A stretch of 41,321 nt of DNA from Extensimonas perlucida (GCF_007655255.1 NZ_VMYE01000026.1:1-41321); one strand, 5' to 3'. Numbered from the stretch's first letter, positions 15,677-24,618 are shown. Numbers and translations are program-made. Notes: generated by a model from the letters alone, not told the origin.

Positions 15677-18555
15677 TGGGCTGGCGACTGCCGTGGCCGC
15701 GTCGTCCGGCCCCCAGGCCAGTCCAGGCCGACATCGAGCCGGACGCCTGGACGCGGCATGTCGACCGCCTCGCCGCGCACGGCATCGACGCACCTGGCGC
15801 CGCCCCTGGGCGGCATCATCGGCGACCCGCGACGCAGGCCGACCACGCGGCGCTCTACGACGTGGCGCCGTCCTTCGCCGACCTGCTGCCCTGGGTCGAG
15901 TACCTGCCGGCCACGAAGAGCATGCTGCTCGAAGATGGCCAATCGGTGGCGGCGTTCTTCGAGTTGCAGCCGATCGGTACCGAAGGGCGCGAGACCGCCT
16001 GGCTCTGGCAGGCCCGCGATGCCCTGGAGAATGCGCTGCAGGACTCCTTCGACGAACTGGACGAGAACCCGTGGGTGGTGCAGATCTACGCGCAGGACGA
16101 AGCCGATTGGGACCACTACCTGCGCACGCTGGGGGCGTACCTGCATCCACGCGCGCAGGGCAGCGCGTTCAGCGAGTTCTATCTGCGCTTCTTCGGGCAG
16201 CACCTGCGCGCGATCGCGAAGCCGGGCGGCCTGTTCGAGGACACCACGGTCACACGCCTGCCGTGGCGCGGCCAGACCCGGCGCGTGCGCATGGTGGTTT
16301 ATCGCCGCACCCCGGACGCCGCATCGGCCCGGCGGGGGCAATCGCCCGAGCAGGCCCTGGCGACGATTTGCGACCGCCTGGTCGGCGGCCTGGCGAATGC
16401 CGGCGTCAAGGCCCGGCGCCTCGGCGCGGCGGACATTCACGACTGGCTGCTGCGTTGGTTCAACCCGAATCCCGGCGCGCTGGGCAGCACGGCCGAAGAC
16501 CGGGAACGTTTCTACGCGCTCGCCCGCTACCCGGAGGAACGGGAAGAAGGTGAGATCGAACTGGCCAGCGGCGACTTCGCACAACGCCTGTTCTTCGGTC
16601 AACCGCGCTCGGATGTCGCCCGCGGCCTGTGGTTCTTCGACGGCATGCCGCACCGGGCCATCGTCATGGACCGCCTGCGCTCGCCGCCCGCGACCGGACA
16701 CGTGACCGGCGAGACGCGCAAGGGCGGCGATGCGATGAACGCGCTGTTCGACCAGATGCCTGAGGACACGGTGATGTGCCTGACTCTGGTCGCCACGCCG
16801 CAGGATGTGCTGGAGGCGCACCTCAACCACCTGGCCCGCAAGGCGGTTGGCGAGACGCTCGCCAGCGAACAGGCACGCCAGGACGTGCAGCAGGCCCGCG
16901 GCCTCATCGGCAGCGCGCACAAGCTGTACCGGGGCACGCTGGCGTTCTACCTGCGCGGCCGCGACATGGCGCAGCTCGACGCCCGCAGCCTGCAACTGGT
17001 CAATGTCATGCTCAATGCGGGCCTGCAGCCGGTGCGCGAAGAGGACGAGGTGGCCCCGCTCAACACCTACCTGCGCTGGCTGCCCTGTCTGTTCGACCCG
17101 GCGGCGGACAAGCGGCAGTGGTACACGCAACTGATGTTCGCGCAGCACGCGGCCAATCTGGCGCCGGTGTGGGGGCGCAGCCAGGGCACCGGCCATCCAG
17201 GCATCACCTTCTTCAACCGGGGCGGCGGCACGATCACCTTCGATCCGCTGAACCGGCTCGACCGGCAGATGAACGCCCACCTGTTCCTCTTCGGCCCGAC
17301 CGGCTCCGGCAAGAGCGCCACGCTGAACAACATCCTCAACCAGGTCACGGCGATCTACCGGCCCAGGTTGTTCATCGTCGAGGCCGGCAACAGCTTTGGC
17401 CTGTTCGGTGACTTCGCCGCTCGGCTGGGCCTGAGCGTGCATCGCGTGAAGCTGGCACCCGGCGCGGGCGTAAGCCTGGCGCCATTCGCCGATGCCTGGC
17501 GACTGGTCGATACACCGGGCCAGGTGCAGACGCTGGACGCCGACGCTCTGGACGAGGACGGCGACACCCATCCGGCCGACGACGGGGATGACCAGCGGGA
17601 CGTGCTCGGCGAACTCGAAATCACCGCCCGACTGATGATCACCGGCGGCGAGGACAAGGAAGAAGCACGCATGACGCGCGCCGACCGCAGCCTGATTCGC
17701 CAGTGCATCCTGGATGCCGCCCAGCGCTGCGTGGCACAGGCGCGCACGGTGCTGACCCGCGACGTGCGCGACGCGCTGCGCGAACGCGCCCGCGACGCCA
17801 ACCTGCCGGATGCCCGGCGCGCGCGGCTGCTGGAGATGGCCGATGCGATGGACATGCTCTGCCAGGGCGCAGACGGCGAGATGTTCGACCGTCCGGGCAC
17901 GCCCTGGCCCGAGGCGGACATCACCATCGTGGATCTGGCCACCTTCGCGCGCGAGGGCTACAACGCGCAGCTCTCCATTGCCTACATCTCGCTGATCAAC
18001 ACGGTGAACAATATCGCCGAGCGCGACCAGTTCCTGGGCCGGCCGATCATCAACGTCACCGACGAAGGCCACATCATCACCAAGAACCCTCTGCTCGCGC
18101 CCTACGTGGTCAAGATCACCAAGATGTGGCGCAAGCTCGGTGCGTGGTACTGGCTGGCGACGCAGAACATCGACGACCTGCCCAAGGCCGCCGAGCCCAT
18201 GCTCAACATGATCGAGTGGTGGATCTGCCTGTCGATGCCGCCCGACGAGGTGGAGAAGATCGCCCGGTTCCGCGAACTTTCGCCCGCGCAGAAGGCGCTG
18301 ATGCTTTCCGCGCGCAAGGAGGCGGGCAAGTTCAGCGAGGGCGTCATCCTGTCCAAGTCGATGGAAGTGCTGTTCCGCGCCGTGCCGCCCAGCCTCTATC
18401 TGGCCCTTGCGCAGACCGAACCGGAAGAAAAAGCCGAGCGCTACCAGCTCATGCGCCAGTACGGCATCGGCGAACTGGATGCCGCCTTCAAGGTGGCCGA
18501 AAAGATCGACCAGGCGCGTGGCATCGCATCACCGCCGCTGTCCCTGCCGAAATGA
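15676..18555 (+). CDS. Conjugative transfer ATPase, PFL_4706/TIGR03744 family (TraC/VirB4-like)
   Basis: A 959-aa ATPase, full length for TIGR03744. Walker A GPTGSGKS is at 540-547, the Walker B region VTDEGH is near 794-799, and the downstream conserved segment WYWLATQNIDDLPKAAEPML follows. The N-terminal 500 residues match the VirB4/TraC pattern of a membrane-associated domain without motifs. It powers pilus assembly and substrate passage at the cytoplasmic side of the channel. An acidic insertion (about 620-645, many Asp) lies between the Walker motifs. It is co-transcribed with the lipoprotein gene upstream and the thioredoxin gene 12 bp downstream. Confidence 0.95.
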   Translation: MGWRLPWPRRPAPRPVQADIEPDAWTRHVDRLAAHGIDAPGAAPGRHHRRPATQADHAALYDVAPSFADLLPWVEYLPATKSMLLEDGQSVAAFFELQPIGTEGRETAWLWQARDALENALQDSFDELDENPWVVQIYAQDEADWDHYLRTLGAYLHPRAQGSAFSEFYLRFFGQHLRAIAKPGGLFEDTTVTRLPWRGQTRRVRMVVYRRTPDAASARRGQSPEQALATICDRLVGGLANAGVKARRLGAADIHDWLLRWFNPNPGALGSTAEDRERFYALARYPEEREEGEIELASGDFAQRLFFGQPRSDVARGLWFFDGMPHRAIVMDRLRSPPATGHVTGETRKGGDAMNALFDQMPEDTVMCLTLVATPQDVLEAHLNHLARKAVGETLASEQARQDVQQARGLIGSAHKLYRGTLAFYLRGRDMAQLDARSLQLVNVMLNAGLQPVREEDEVAPLNTYLRWLPCLFDPAADKRQWYTQLMFAQHAANLAPVWGRSQGTGHPGITFFNRGGGTITFDPLNRLDRQMNAHLFLFGPTGSGKSATLNNILNQVTAIYRPRLFIVEAGNSFGLFGDFAARLGLSVHRVKLAPGAGVSLAPFADAWRLVDTPGQVQTLDADALDEDGDTHPADDGDDQRDVLGELEITARLMITGGEDKEEARMTRADRSLIRQCILDAAQRCVAQARTVLTRDVRDALRERARDANLPDARRARLLEMADAMDMLCQGADGEMFDRPGTPWPEADITIVDLATFAREGYNAQLSIAYISLINTVNNIAERDQFLGRPIINVTDEGHIITKNPLLAPYVVKITKMWRKLGAWYWLATQNIDDLPKAAEPMLNMIEWWICLSMPPDEVEKIARFRELSPAQKALMLSARKEAGKFSEGVILSKSMEVLFRAVPPSLYLALAQTEPEEKAERYQLMRQYGIGELDAAFKVAEKIDQARGIASPPLSLPK

Positions 18556-18567
18556 CCGGAGCGCGTC

Positions 18568-19344
18568 ATGTCCTCGAAGCAAACCACCTTGCCGAGCCGA
18601 TCCCAGGCCATTCGCAAGCGCGCTGGGCGCCTGCCACGGCTGCCCTGGGTGGTCGCCGGCATCCTTGTAGTCGGCCTGCTGGGCTGGCTCCTGTACCGCA
18701 CGCCCGGTGCGCCGGCACCACGCACGGGGCCTGAGGCCGCGCAGGCGCATCCGGCCGGCCCACCCTGGCGTCACGGCCCAGCCGATGCTCGCTTCACGCT
18801 GACGCTGTACGCCGACCTGGAGTGTCCGTTCTGCAAGGCCTACTACCCGACCCTGATGGCCTGGATCGATGCCCATCCCGAGGCCAGCCTGCGGTGGCAT
18901 CACCTGCCGCTGGCGATGCACGATCCCGAGGCGAGTCGGCTGGCCCGCGTGGCCGAGTGCGCAGGCGAAGCGCAAGGCCACGAGGCCTTCTTCGGTGCCA
19001 TCGCCTGGCTCTACCAAAACACCCGCGGCGATGGCCAGGGGTTGCCCACCGATCAGGCCTGGCGAGGGCTGACGACCGCCATGCGGACCTGCCTGGACAG
19101 CGACCGCCCCGCAGCCATCGTCCGCGCCCAGGCCGACGAGGCCCTGCGCAGCGGCATCAACGCCACGCCCACCGTGCGGCTTGACGACGGCCTGACCGGG
19201 AAATCGCTGCTGCTGCACGGTCCGGTCGAGGGCGATGCGCTGCTGTCGGCTCTGGACTTGGTCGCGTCAGAAGAAACTGTTGGACCCAAGGCATCCGAAT
19301 CACCGAAAAGCGATGCCGCTCTGACCGAGCGTCGAGCGAGATAG
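18568..19344 (+). CDS. DsbA-family thiol-disulfide protein of the ICE
   Basis: A 258-aa protein with a basic N-terminus, one membrane helix (27-43) and a periplasmic thioredoxin fold. The active site is CPFC (86-89, in YADLECPFCKAYYP), the DsbA/DsbG-type motif, and a cis-proline segment occurs in NATPTVRL. ICEs of this family carry such a gene directly after the TIGR03744 ATPase, where it is presumed to fold cysteine-containing secretion proteins. It is the last conjugation gene in the window. The next gene is a convergent NTF2-like cargo gene, so the module is interrupted here. Confidence 0.88.
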   Translation: MSSKQTTLPSRSQAIRKRAGRLPRLPWVVAGILVVGLLGWLLYRTPGAPAPRTGPEAAQAHPAGPPWRHGPADARFTLTLYADLECPFCKAYYPTLMAWIDAHPEASLRWHHLPLAMHDPEASRLARVAECAGEAQGHEAFFGAIAWLYQNTRGDGQGLPTDQAWRGLTTAMRTCLDSDRPAAIVRAQADEALRSGINATPTVRLDDGLTGKSLLLHGPVEGDALLSALDLVASEETVGPKASESPKSDAALTERRAR

Positions 19345-19383
19345 CATGATTGTCAAGGCGGCAACACTTCCCGCCCTGCCGGT

Positions 19384-19800
19384 TCATTCGCTGTTCTGCG
19401 GCTCGATAGCTGCGGCAATTCTTGCCAGTAGCTCGGAGCGGTCGAAATAGACCTCGTTGCGGCGAATCTTTCCTTGACCGTCCAGTTGCACCAGGCACAC
19501 GCCGACCACGGTCAACACCTCACCGCCGACCGGGATGTCCGCGCGCCATTTGTTGAGGAAGCCATCCTCCATGGGGATGCCCTCGACCTGCGTCCAGACC
19601 CACGCCGGATTGCGCGCCAACAGGCGCTCGAAATAGCCCAGCAACGCGGGCTTTCCCCGCAGCCCTTGGGGTACGGCAGGGTCGAGATAGAAGGCATCCT
19701 CCGAATAGAAGGCAGCCAGCCGCTGAGGATCGTTGCCGGTCCAGGCGGGCAGCCACGTCAGCGCAAAGCGCCGCGCCTGCTCCGCATCGAGGGCGTTCAT
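19384..19800 (-). CDS. NTF2/SnoaL-like protein
   Basis: A 138-aa protein of the NTF2/SnoaL fold, recognised by the N-terminal helix pattern with AFYSEDAFYLDP followed by RGKPALLGYFERLLA and a C-terminal beta sheet. It resembles the NTF2-like protein at 22577-22969 in its opening region, suggesting related functions. It is the last gene of a minus-strand operon with bioY, starting 31 bp after bioY ends. An upstream ATG at 19890 would run into bioY in another frame, so ATG 19800 is preferred although its ribosome-binding site is weak. No substrate can be inferred. Confidence 0.7.
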   Translation of the reverse strand: MNALDAEQARRFALTWLPAWTGNDPQRLAAFYSEDAFYLDPAVPQGLRGKPALLGYFERLLARNPAWVWTQVEGIPMEDGFLNKWRADIPVGGEVLTVVGVCLVQLDGQGKIRRNEVYFDRSELLARIAAAIEPQNSE

Positions 19801-19831
19801 CGTGATGTACCGGGCCGGCCCGGGACGCGCG

Positions 19832-20425
19832 TCATCGGAGCGCCGCCTTGCGGGTACCGCTGTCGATGGCCTTGAGCAGCGCTGCACCAAGCACCGACTT
19901 GAGCACGCCGCCGAGGACGAAGGGGGCGACGCCCACGGAGATGGCTTTCTGCACGCCGACCATCGCGGCCAGCCAGGCGCCGCCGAGCAGCAGGCACAGG
20001 GCGTTGCCGATCAGCATCGCCGCGAAGGCCATCACGACGCGCCCGCCATGCCAGCCGCGCTCGACCAGCCAGCCGGTCAGCGCGCCGGCCACGGGAAAGG
20101 CCAGCAGGTAGCCACCCGTCGGTCCCAGGAAGCGCGCCAGGCCTCCCGTGCCACCGGCGAACACCGGCAACCCGAGCGCGCCCTGGGCCAGCCAGACGAG
20201 GATCGTCAGGCCACCCAGGCGCCAGCCGTACAGTGCGCCGACCAGCGTGACGGCCAGCGTCTGCATGGTCATCGGCACCGGCACCATGGGCACGCTGACG
20301 TGGGACGACGCGGTGAGCACCAGGGTGCCGAACAGCACCGCCAGCACCTTGGTCGCGGTGGACTGTCCGCGCAGCCAGCGGGTTGTGTCGAGGGTCCCGA
20401 GGGTTTGGGTCGAGGTTGAGGTCAT
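19832..20425 (-). CDS. bioY: Biotin transporter BioY
   Basis: A 197-aa integral membrane protein with about six hydrophobic segments and the BioY signatures VPMTMQTLAV, GALGLPVFAGG and GPTGGYLLAFP. BioY is the biotin-binding S component of ECF transporters. No BioM or BioN genes are nearby, so it would act alone or with a host energising module. ATG 20425 has GGAGAA close upstream, in a 12-nt context (GGAGAACCCATG) identical to that of the enoyl-CoA hydratase gene. It lies 64 bp downstream of the thioesterase gene on the same strand. Biotin serves acyl-CoA carboxylases, which fits a neighbourhood of acyl-CoA genes, but that link is inferred. Confidence 0.92.
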   Translation of the reverse strand: MTSTSTQTLGTLDTTRWLRGQSTATKVLAVLFGTLVLTASSHVSVPMVPVPMTMQTLAVTLVGALYGWRLGGLTILVWLAQGALGLPVFAGGTGGLARFLGPTGGYLLAFPVAGALTGWLVERGWHGGRVVMAFAAMLIGNALCLLLGGAWLAAMVGVQKAISVGVAPFVLGGVLKSVLGAALLKAIDSGTRKAALR

Positions 20426-20489
20426 GGGTTCTCCTTCATGAATGGCGGTACTGGCCGCCGGGCGCATCCTTGCGCGGACACCGGAAACG

Positions 20490-20948
20490 TCATCGATCCT
20501 GCTTGCCCTGCAGGCAGATCAGGGTTTGCTGGCCGAGCGCCACCTGGGCCCGTCCCTGCTCGGTGACGCCGAAGACTTCGAGCTGGCAGATGGTCAGGGT
20601 GCGTCCGGAGCGCACCACCGTACCGACCGCTTCAAGGTAGTCGCCCTGCGCGGGGGCGAGCAGGTTGATCTTGAACTCGACGGTCAGCACGGAGCTGTCC
20701 GGTGGAAACAGCGTGAAGCCCGCGTAGCCACCGGCCGAGTCGGCGATGGCGCTGGTGCCGCCGGCATGGAAGTAGCCATGCTGCTGGGTGAGGGTTTCGC
20801 GGAACGGCAACCGGATGCTGACCCGCCCGCGCGCAACCTCGTGCAGTTCGGCGCCCAGGTGGTGCATCAGGCCCTGGCGGGCGAAGCTGTCGCGGACGAT
20901 TCGCTCGACCTGGGGATCGAGCGGCAAGGATGGGGCGGCTTGGGTCAT
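20490..20948 (-). CDS. PaaI-like hotdog-fold thioesterase
   Basis: A 152-aa hotdog-fold protein of the PaaI/YiiD-type thioesterase group. The catalytic helix begins in HGYFHAGG (57-64), followed by Asp70 in IADSAGGYA; the second half has the SVLTVEFKINLLAPA strand. Such enzymes hydrolyse small acyl- or aryl-CoA esters. It begins 4 bp after the enoyl-CoA hydratase gene ends, so the two are co-translated. The acyl substrate is unknown. Confidence 0.85.
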   Translation of the reverse strand: MTQAAPSLPLDPQVERIVRDSFARQGLMHHLGAELHEVARGRVSIRLPFRETLTQQHGYFHAGGTSAIADSAGGYAGFTLFPPDSSVLTVEFKINLLAPAQGDYLEAVGTVVRSGRTLTICQLEVFGVTEQGRAQVALGQQTLICLQGKQDR

Positions 20949-20952
20949 CGTT

Positions 20953-21747
20953 CTAAGGTTCCTTTGCAGTGGAGAGGGGGTTGAATCGAGGTGGCCGCTT
21001 CTCCAGGAATGCACGCATGCCTTCCTCGTGGTCGGGCAGCGAAAGGGTGTGGTGGAAGGCGGCCCGCTCGCGGCGTAGTCCTTCATCCATGGGCAGGCTG
21101 GCGCTGGCACGCGCGGCCTGCTTGATCAGGACCAGCACCTCGCCCGACAGCGACGCCATGTCGGCGGCGAGCCGGCGGCCCTCTTCGAGCAGGTGATCGG
21201 GGGGCACGATGCGCGAGACCAGCCCGCTGCGTTCGGCCTCGCGGGCGTCCATGCGGCGCCCGGTCAGCAGCAGGTCCAGCGCCTTGGCCATGCCGAGCAG
21301 GCGCGGCAGGCGCTGCGTGCCGCCCGCGCCGGGCATGGTGCCGACGCGAACCTCCGGGTGGCCGAACACGGCGTTCTCGGCCGCCAGCACGATGTCGCAC
21401 ATCTCGACCAGTTCGCAGCCGCCGCCGAGCGCGAAGCCCTGCACCAGCGCCACCACGGGCTTGGGGAACGTGCCCAGCGGCGCGCAGCAACCGGCGAAGT
21501 CAGTGGCCCGCGCCTGCTCCGCGCTGATGCCCAGCATTTCCTTGAGATCGGCACCGGCCGCGAAGTGTTCGCCTTCGGCGCGCAGCAGGACCACCCGCAC
21601 GGCGGCGTCGGTCGCCAGCCTGTCGAGGTGCGCGGCCATCGCATCGGTCAGTGAGCGGCACAGGGCGTTGCGGGCTGCCGGCCGGTCGATGACCAACTCG
21701 GCATAGCCGTCTGGGTGCGACGCGCATCGAATGAAATCGGAAGACAT
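20953..21747 (-). CDS. Enoyl-CoA hydratase/isomerase family protein
   Basis: A 264-aa crotonase-fold enzyme. The oxyanion-hole segments HFAAGADLKEM (61-71) and GFALGGGCEL (104-113) are present. So are both catalytic glutamates, Glu112 and Glu132 (GHPEVRVGTMPGAGG), which argues for true hydratase activity rather than isomerase only. Length is normal. It leads the minus-strand operon with the thioesterase, has GGAGAACCC before ATG 21747, and faces the plus-strand LysE operon across a 231-bp region holding paired LysR-type boxes. The pathway is not identified. Confidence 0.9.
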   Translation of the reverse strand: MSSDFIRCASHPDGYAELVIDRPAARNALCRSLTDAMAAHLDRLATDAAVRVVLLRAEGEHFAAGADLKEMLGISAEQARATDFAGCCAPLGTFPKPVVALVQGFALGGGCELVEMCDIVLAAENAVFGHPEVRVGTMPGAGGTQRLPRLLGMAKALDLLLTGRRMDAREAERSGLVSRIVPPDHLLEEGRRLAADMASLSGEVLVLIKQAARASASLPMDEGLRRERAAFHHTLSLPDHEEGMRAFLEKRPPRFNPLSTAKEP

Positions 21748-21850
21748 GGGTTCTCCTGCGAGGAACCGCCCGAAGTGCCGGGCCGTCATCGATTCGGCAG
21801 CGCCGGGCAGTACCTGCGAAGTCTGCTGCGCGATGACGCTTGCGGCCAAG

Positions 21851-21884
21851 CGCGAATATCTCAGGTGGGACTGAAAATTTCTCG
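21851..21884. promoter_or_regulatory. Paired LysR-type boxes, 21 bp apart, between ECH and LysE operons
   Basis: Two 13-bp boxes (CGCGAATATCTCA at 21851 and TGAAAATTTCTCG at 21872) start exactly 21 bp apart. They match the TGAG-N5-CTCA consensus seen at 28138-28171 and 36015-36048. The pair lies 104 bp from the hydratase start and 95 bp from the LysE start. It is a likely LysR-type operator; the regulator is inferred. Confidence 0.55.
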
Positions 21885-21978
21885 CTGGAGCCGACGCCAT
21901 GCCCGGCCCAGAATCAATTCGCGGACGGGCCTCGTCTTTCCCTCAACGCCCCGGTACTCCCCGTCCCAGCGAACTCCC

Positions 21979-22572
21979 ATGGAACACACCGCCCTCGTGG
22001 CGCTGATCGTCTACGCCTTCGTCATGTCGATCACGCCCGGTCCCAACAACGTGATGCTGATGTCCTCGGGCCTGCTCTTCGGCCTGGGTCGAACCTGGCC
22101 GCACCTGCTGGGCATCCCTGCGGGCGTGATGGTGCAACTCGGGATCACCGGCGCCGGCCTCGGTGCGGTGTTCGCCCTTGAACCGCGCCTGCAGGTCGCA
22201 TTGAAGGTCGTGGGCAGCCTCTACCTGCTCTGGCTGGCCGCGCGCCTGTGGCGCGCGGCCGAGTTGGAGGAGACCGAGGCCGGCCGGCCCATCGGCTTCA
22301 TGCAGGCGCTGGCCTTCCAGTTCGTCAATCCGAAGGCCTGGCTGATCTCGGTGACGGTGGTGTCCACCTTCCTGCCGCCGGGCGAAGGCTACGCACTGCG
22401 CCTGCTGGTGGTCAGCCTGGTGTTCGCCGCCATCGGACTGCCCTGCATGCTGGTCTGGGCCGCCTTCGGCGCCGGCCTGCGGCCCTGGCTGCGCGACCGC
22501 GCCGTCGCTCGCGTGGTCAATCGTGCCATGGCGACCCTGGCCGCCCTGACCGTTCTTCTCTTCTGGATGTGA
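21979..22572 (+). CDS. LysE/RhtB-family amino-acid exporter
   Basis: A 197-aa membrane protein with the family opening SITPGPNNVMLMSSGLLFG (about 17-35), a second conserved segment FVNPKAWLISV and six hydrophobic segments. LysE/RhtB proteins export amino acids or derivatives with proton motive force. It is the first gene of a plus-strand cargo operon that continues through six more genes with gaps of a few bases or overlaps. It is preceded by the LysR-type box pair at 21851-21884. Substrate unknown. It is one of three LysE-type exporters in the window. Confidence 0.88.
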   Translation: MEHTALVALIVYAFVMSITPGPNNVMLMSSGLLFGLGRTWPHLLGIPAGVMVQLGITGAGLGAVFALEPRLQVALKVVGSLYLLWLAARLWRAAELEETEAGRPIGFMQALAFQFVNPKAWLISVTVVSTFLPPGEGYALRLLVVSLVFAAIGLPCMLVWAAFGAGLRPWLRDRAVARVVNRAMATLAALTVLLFWM

Positions 22573-22576
22573 TGCC

Positions 22577-22969
22577 ATGACGACACTCTCTCATGATCAA
22601 CTCCGGGCCCATGCGCTGGCCTGGATCGACGATTGGAACCGCCGCGACGTGCCGGCGGTGCTGGCGGCCTATGCCGACGATGCACTGTTCGTGAGCGCGC
22701 TGGCGCAGCCCTATACCGGTGGCACGCGGGTACAAGGCAAGGACGCGCTGCGCCGCTACTGGCTGGCCGCGCTCGCCGACAGGCCGGACCTGCGGTTCGA
22801 ACTCATCTCGGCCATCTGCGACGTCGAGGCGCAGACCGTCGTCGTCCATTACGTGGCGCAGGCTGGCGGCAAGCGCACGCGCATGTGCGAGATCATGCGT
22901 TTCGAGAATGGACGGCAGGTCCAAGGCGAGGCCCTGCACGGCGTCCCCGCCGAGGAGGGCACGCCATGA
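22577..22969 (+). CDS. NTF2/SnoaL-like protein
   Basis: A 130-aa NTF2-fold protein with the typical start (ALAWIDDWNRRDVPAVLAAYADDALF), GKDALRRYW and a C-terminal sheet (RMCEIMRFENGRQVQGE). Such proteins bind small hydrophobic ligands or act as ketosteroid-isomerase-like enzymes. It begins 4 bp after the LysE gene and overlaps the cupin gene in an ATGA. Its paralogue-like partner at 19384-19800 ends the opposite operon, so each arm of the divergent locus contains one. Function unknown. Confidence 0.8.
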   Translation: MTTLSHDQLRAHALAWIDDWNRRDVPAVLAAYADDALFVSALAQPYTGGTRVQGKDALRRYWLAALADRPDLRFELISAICDVEAQTVVVHYVAQAGGKRTRMCEIMRFENGRQVQGEALHGVPAEEGTP

Positions 22970-23367
22970 CGGCGCGGCTGCGCGCCGTCCGGCCCGACGA
23001 CGGCAACCGCTATGACTGGGGTGGGGTCTGCCTGGGCTGGCGACTGCTGGAACTGCAACACATGCAGGTGCGGCAGGAATGGATGCCCGCAGGCGGCGCC
23101 GAGGCACCCCACTGGCACGCCAGGGCTCACCAGTTTTTCTACGTGCTCGGTGGCCACCTGTGCCTGAGCACGCCCGACCAGGACGTGTTGCTGGAAGCCG
23201 GTCAAGGCGTGCATGTCCCGGCCGGCACTCGCCACATTGCCGCCAATGGTGGCGACGAGGACGTGAATTTTCTGGTGTTCTCCAGCCCCAGCACACAGGG
23301 CGACCGCATCGAATCGGCCTCGGCCGCCAAACCGGATCGCCATCGGGACGAGGAGCCTGCGTCATGA
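22966..23367 (+). CDS. Cupin-domain protein
   Basis: A 133-aa single-domain cupin. Motif 1 is the PHWHARAHQFFYVLGGHL segment (48-65, metal-ligand candidates His49, His51 and His55). Motif 2 includes VHVPAGTRHI with His90. These would form a metal site in a small beta barrel. It may be a dioxygenase, an isomerase or a ligand-binding protein; the sequence does not decide. Its start overlaps the NTF2-like stop (ATGA) and its end overlaps the DUF1330 gene by 4 bp. Confidence 0.83.
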   Translation: MTARLRAVRPDDGNRYDWGGVCLGWRLLELQHMQVRQEWMPAGGAEAPHWHARAHQFFYVLGGHLCLSTPDQDVLLEAGQGVHVPAGTRHIAANGGDEDVNFLVFSSPSTQGDRIESASAAKPDRHRDEEPAS

Positions 23368-23663
23368 CCGTTTTCGCCATTGCTCAACTCACCATCCACG
23401 ACCGGACCGCCTACGACCGCTACCAGGCCCGCTTCATGGAGGTGTTCCGCCACCACCGGGGACGTCTGCTGGCCGCGGACGAGCAGCCTCGCACCATCGA
23501 AGGCACCTGGCCGTACCAGAAGCTCGTGCTCATGTCCTTTCCCGACGAAGCCGCCTTCCATGACTGGGCGGAATCGGACGAGTACCAACGCATTGCTCAG
23601 GATCGCAAAGCCGGCGCACAGGCCGTGGTGCTGCTGGTCCAGGGTCTCGCTGTGAATGGCTGA
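23364..23663 (+). CDS. DUF1330 family protein
   Basis: A 99-aa protein with the DUF1330 pattern: AIAQLTIHDRTAYDRYQ at the start, a GRLLAAD turn, then LVLMSFPDEAAFHDWAES and YQRIAQDR. The family adopts a dimeric alpha+beta barrel fold and is of unknown function, often near oxidoreductase or hydrolase genes. The gene overlaps the cupin upstream by 4 bp and the hydrolase downstream by 8 bp. Confidence 0.82.
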   Translation: MTVFAIAQLTIHDRTAYDRYQARFMEVFRHHRGRLLAADEQPRTIEGTWPYQKLVLMSFPDEAAFHDWAESDEYQRIAQDRKAGAQAVVLLVQGLAVNG

Positions 23664-24618
23664 GCCCATCGACATTCGCGCCGCCGACGGCTATGCCCTG
23701 GGTGGATTTGCCTGGCGCCGCCCCTGTGATCCACGACGCCCGCATCCGGTCGCAGTCATCAACGCGGCCACCTCGGTGCGCTGCCGGTACTACGCGCGCT
23801 TTGCCGACTGGCTCCACAGCCACGGATGGGACGTGGTGACCTACGACTACCGCGGCATCGGCGAATCGCGACACCGTGGGCTGCGTCGGCTGCAGGCCGA
23901 CTGGATCGACTGGGGGCAGCACGATTTCGAGGGTGTGCTGCAGTACCTCGCCTGGCGATTCCCCGGCCAGCCGATCGACGTGGTCGGCCACTCCGCTGGG
24001 GGCTTCGTGATCGGGCTGGCCGCGTCCGCACACCGCGTGCGGCGCATCTTCACCATGGGGGCGCAGTACGCCTACTGGCGCGACTATGCGCCCGCCGCAC
24101 GCCGCGCCATGTTCCTGCGCTGGCACGTGGCCATGCCGCTGCTGGCGCGGGTGCTTGGCTACGTGCCAGCCAAGCGCCTGGGATGGATGGAGGACACGCC
24201 CAAGGGCGTGGCACTGGACTGGGCACGCATGGGTCCCCGCTTCGAGGGCACGGTGCGCCGAGGTCGGGAGACACTGGAAGGCGAGCCCGAAGCCGAAATG
24301 CTGGCACGGCGCTTCGGCCAGGTGCGCGCACCGATCCTGGCGCTGGGCATCGAGGACGATCCGTTCGGCACGGTCCCGGCGCTGGACCGCCTGCTGGATT
24401 ACTACACCGGCAGCGAGCGTCATCACCTGCGCTTGGCTCCCGCGGCCATCGAGCAGGCCGAAATCGGCCATTTCGCCTTCTTCCACGAGCGCTTCCGCGA
24501 GGCGCTGTGGCCCCTGGCGCTGGACTGGTTGCGTACCGGCGAGCCACCAACCCGCCCCCTCGGCGTACTGAAGCATCGACCTGCGGACGATCCGCAAGCA
24601 GCGGGAGCCACGACATGA
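23656..24618 (+). CDS. Alpha/beta-hydrolase (serine hydrolase) family protein
   Basis: A 320-aa alpha/beta hydrolase with nucleophile Ser113 in GHSAGG (111-116), an earlier YDYRGIGES strand-turn and a C-terminal EIGHFAFF that supplies the catalytic His. The acidic residue is probably in ALGIEDDPFGT. A lid region (about 140-215) is rich in Arg and aromatic residues. Substrate class is unclear; esterase, thioesterase or lactonase are possible. It overlaps both neighbours (8 bp and 4 bp) in the LysE-led operon. Confidence 0.85.
   Translation: MAEPIDIRAADGYALGGFAWRRPCDPRRPHPVAVINAATSVRCRYYARFADWLHSHGWDVVTYDYRGIGESRHRGLRRLQADWIDWGQHDFEGVLQYLAWRFPGQPIDVVGHSAGGFVIGLAASAHRVRRIFTMGAQYAYWRDYAPAARRAMFLRWHVAMPLLARVLGYVPAKRLGWMEDTPKGVALDWARMGPRFEGTVRRGRETLEGEPEAEMLARRFGQVRAPILALGIEDDPFGTVPALDRLLDYYTGSERHHLRLAPAAIEQAEIGHFAFFHERFREALWPLALDWLRTGEPPTRPLGVLKHRPADDPQAAGATT

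Noticed and set aside
15670-18072. An 800-aa minus-strand frame opposite the TIGR03744 ATPase
   Set aside because: A GC-rich shadow frame with repeated Arg/Gln/Val/Gly composition and no motif; the plus strand has complete Walker motifs.
19357-19375. Hairpin GGCGG/CCGCC between the DsbA-like and NTF2-like genes
   Set aside because: Only 5 bp with a 9-nt loop and no T-tract; too weak to call a terminator in GC-rich DNA.
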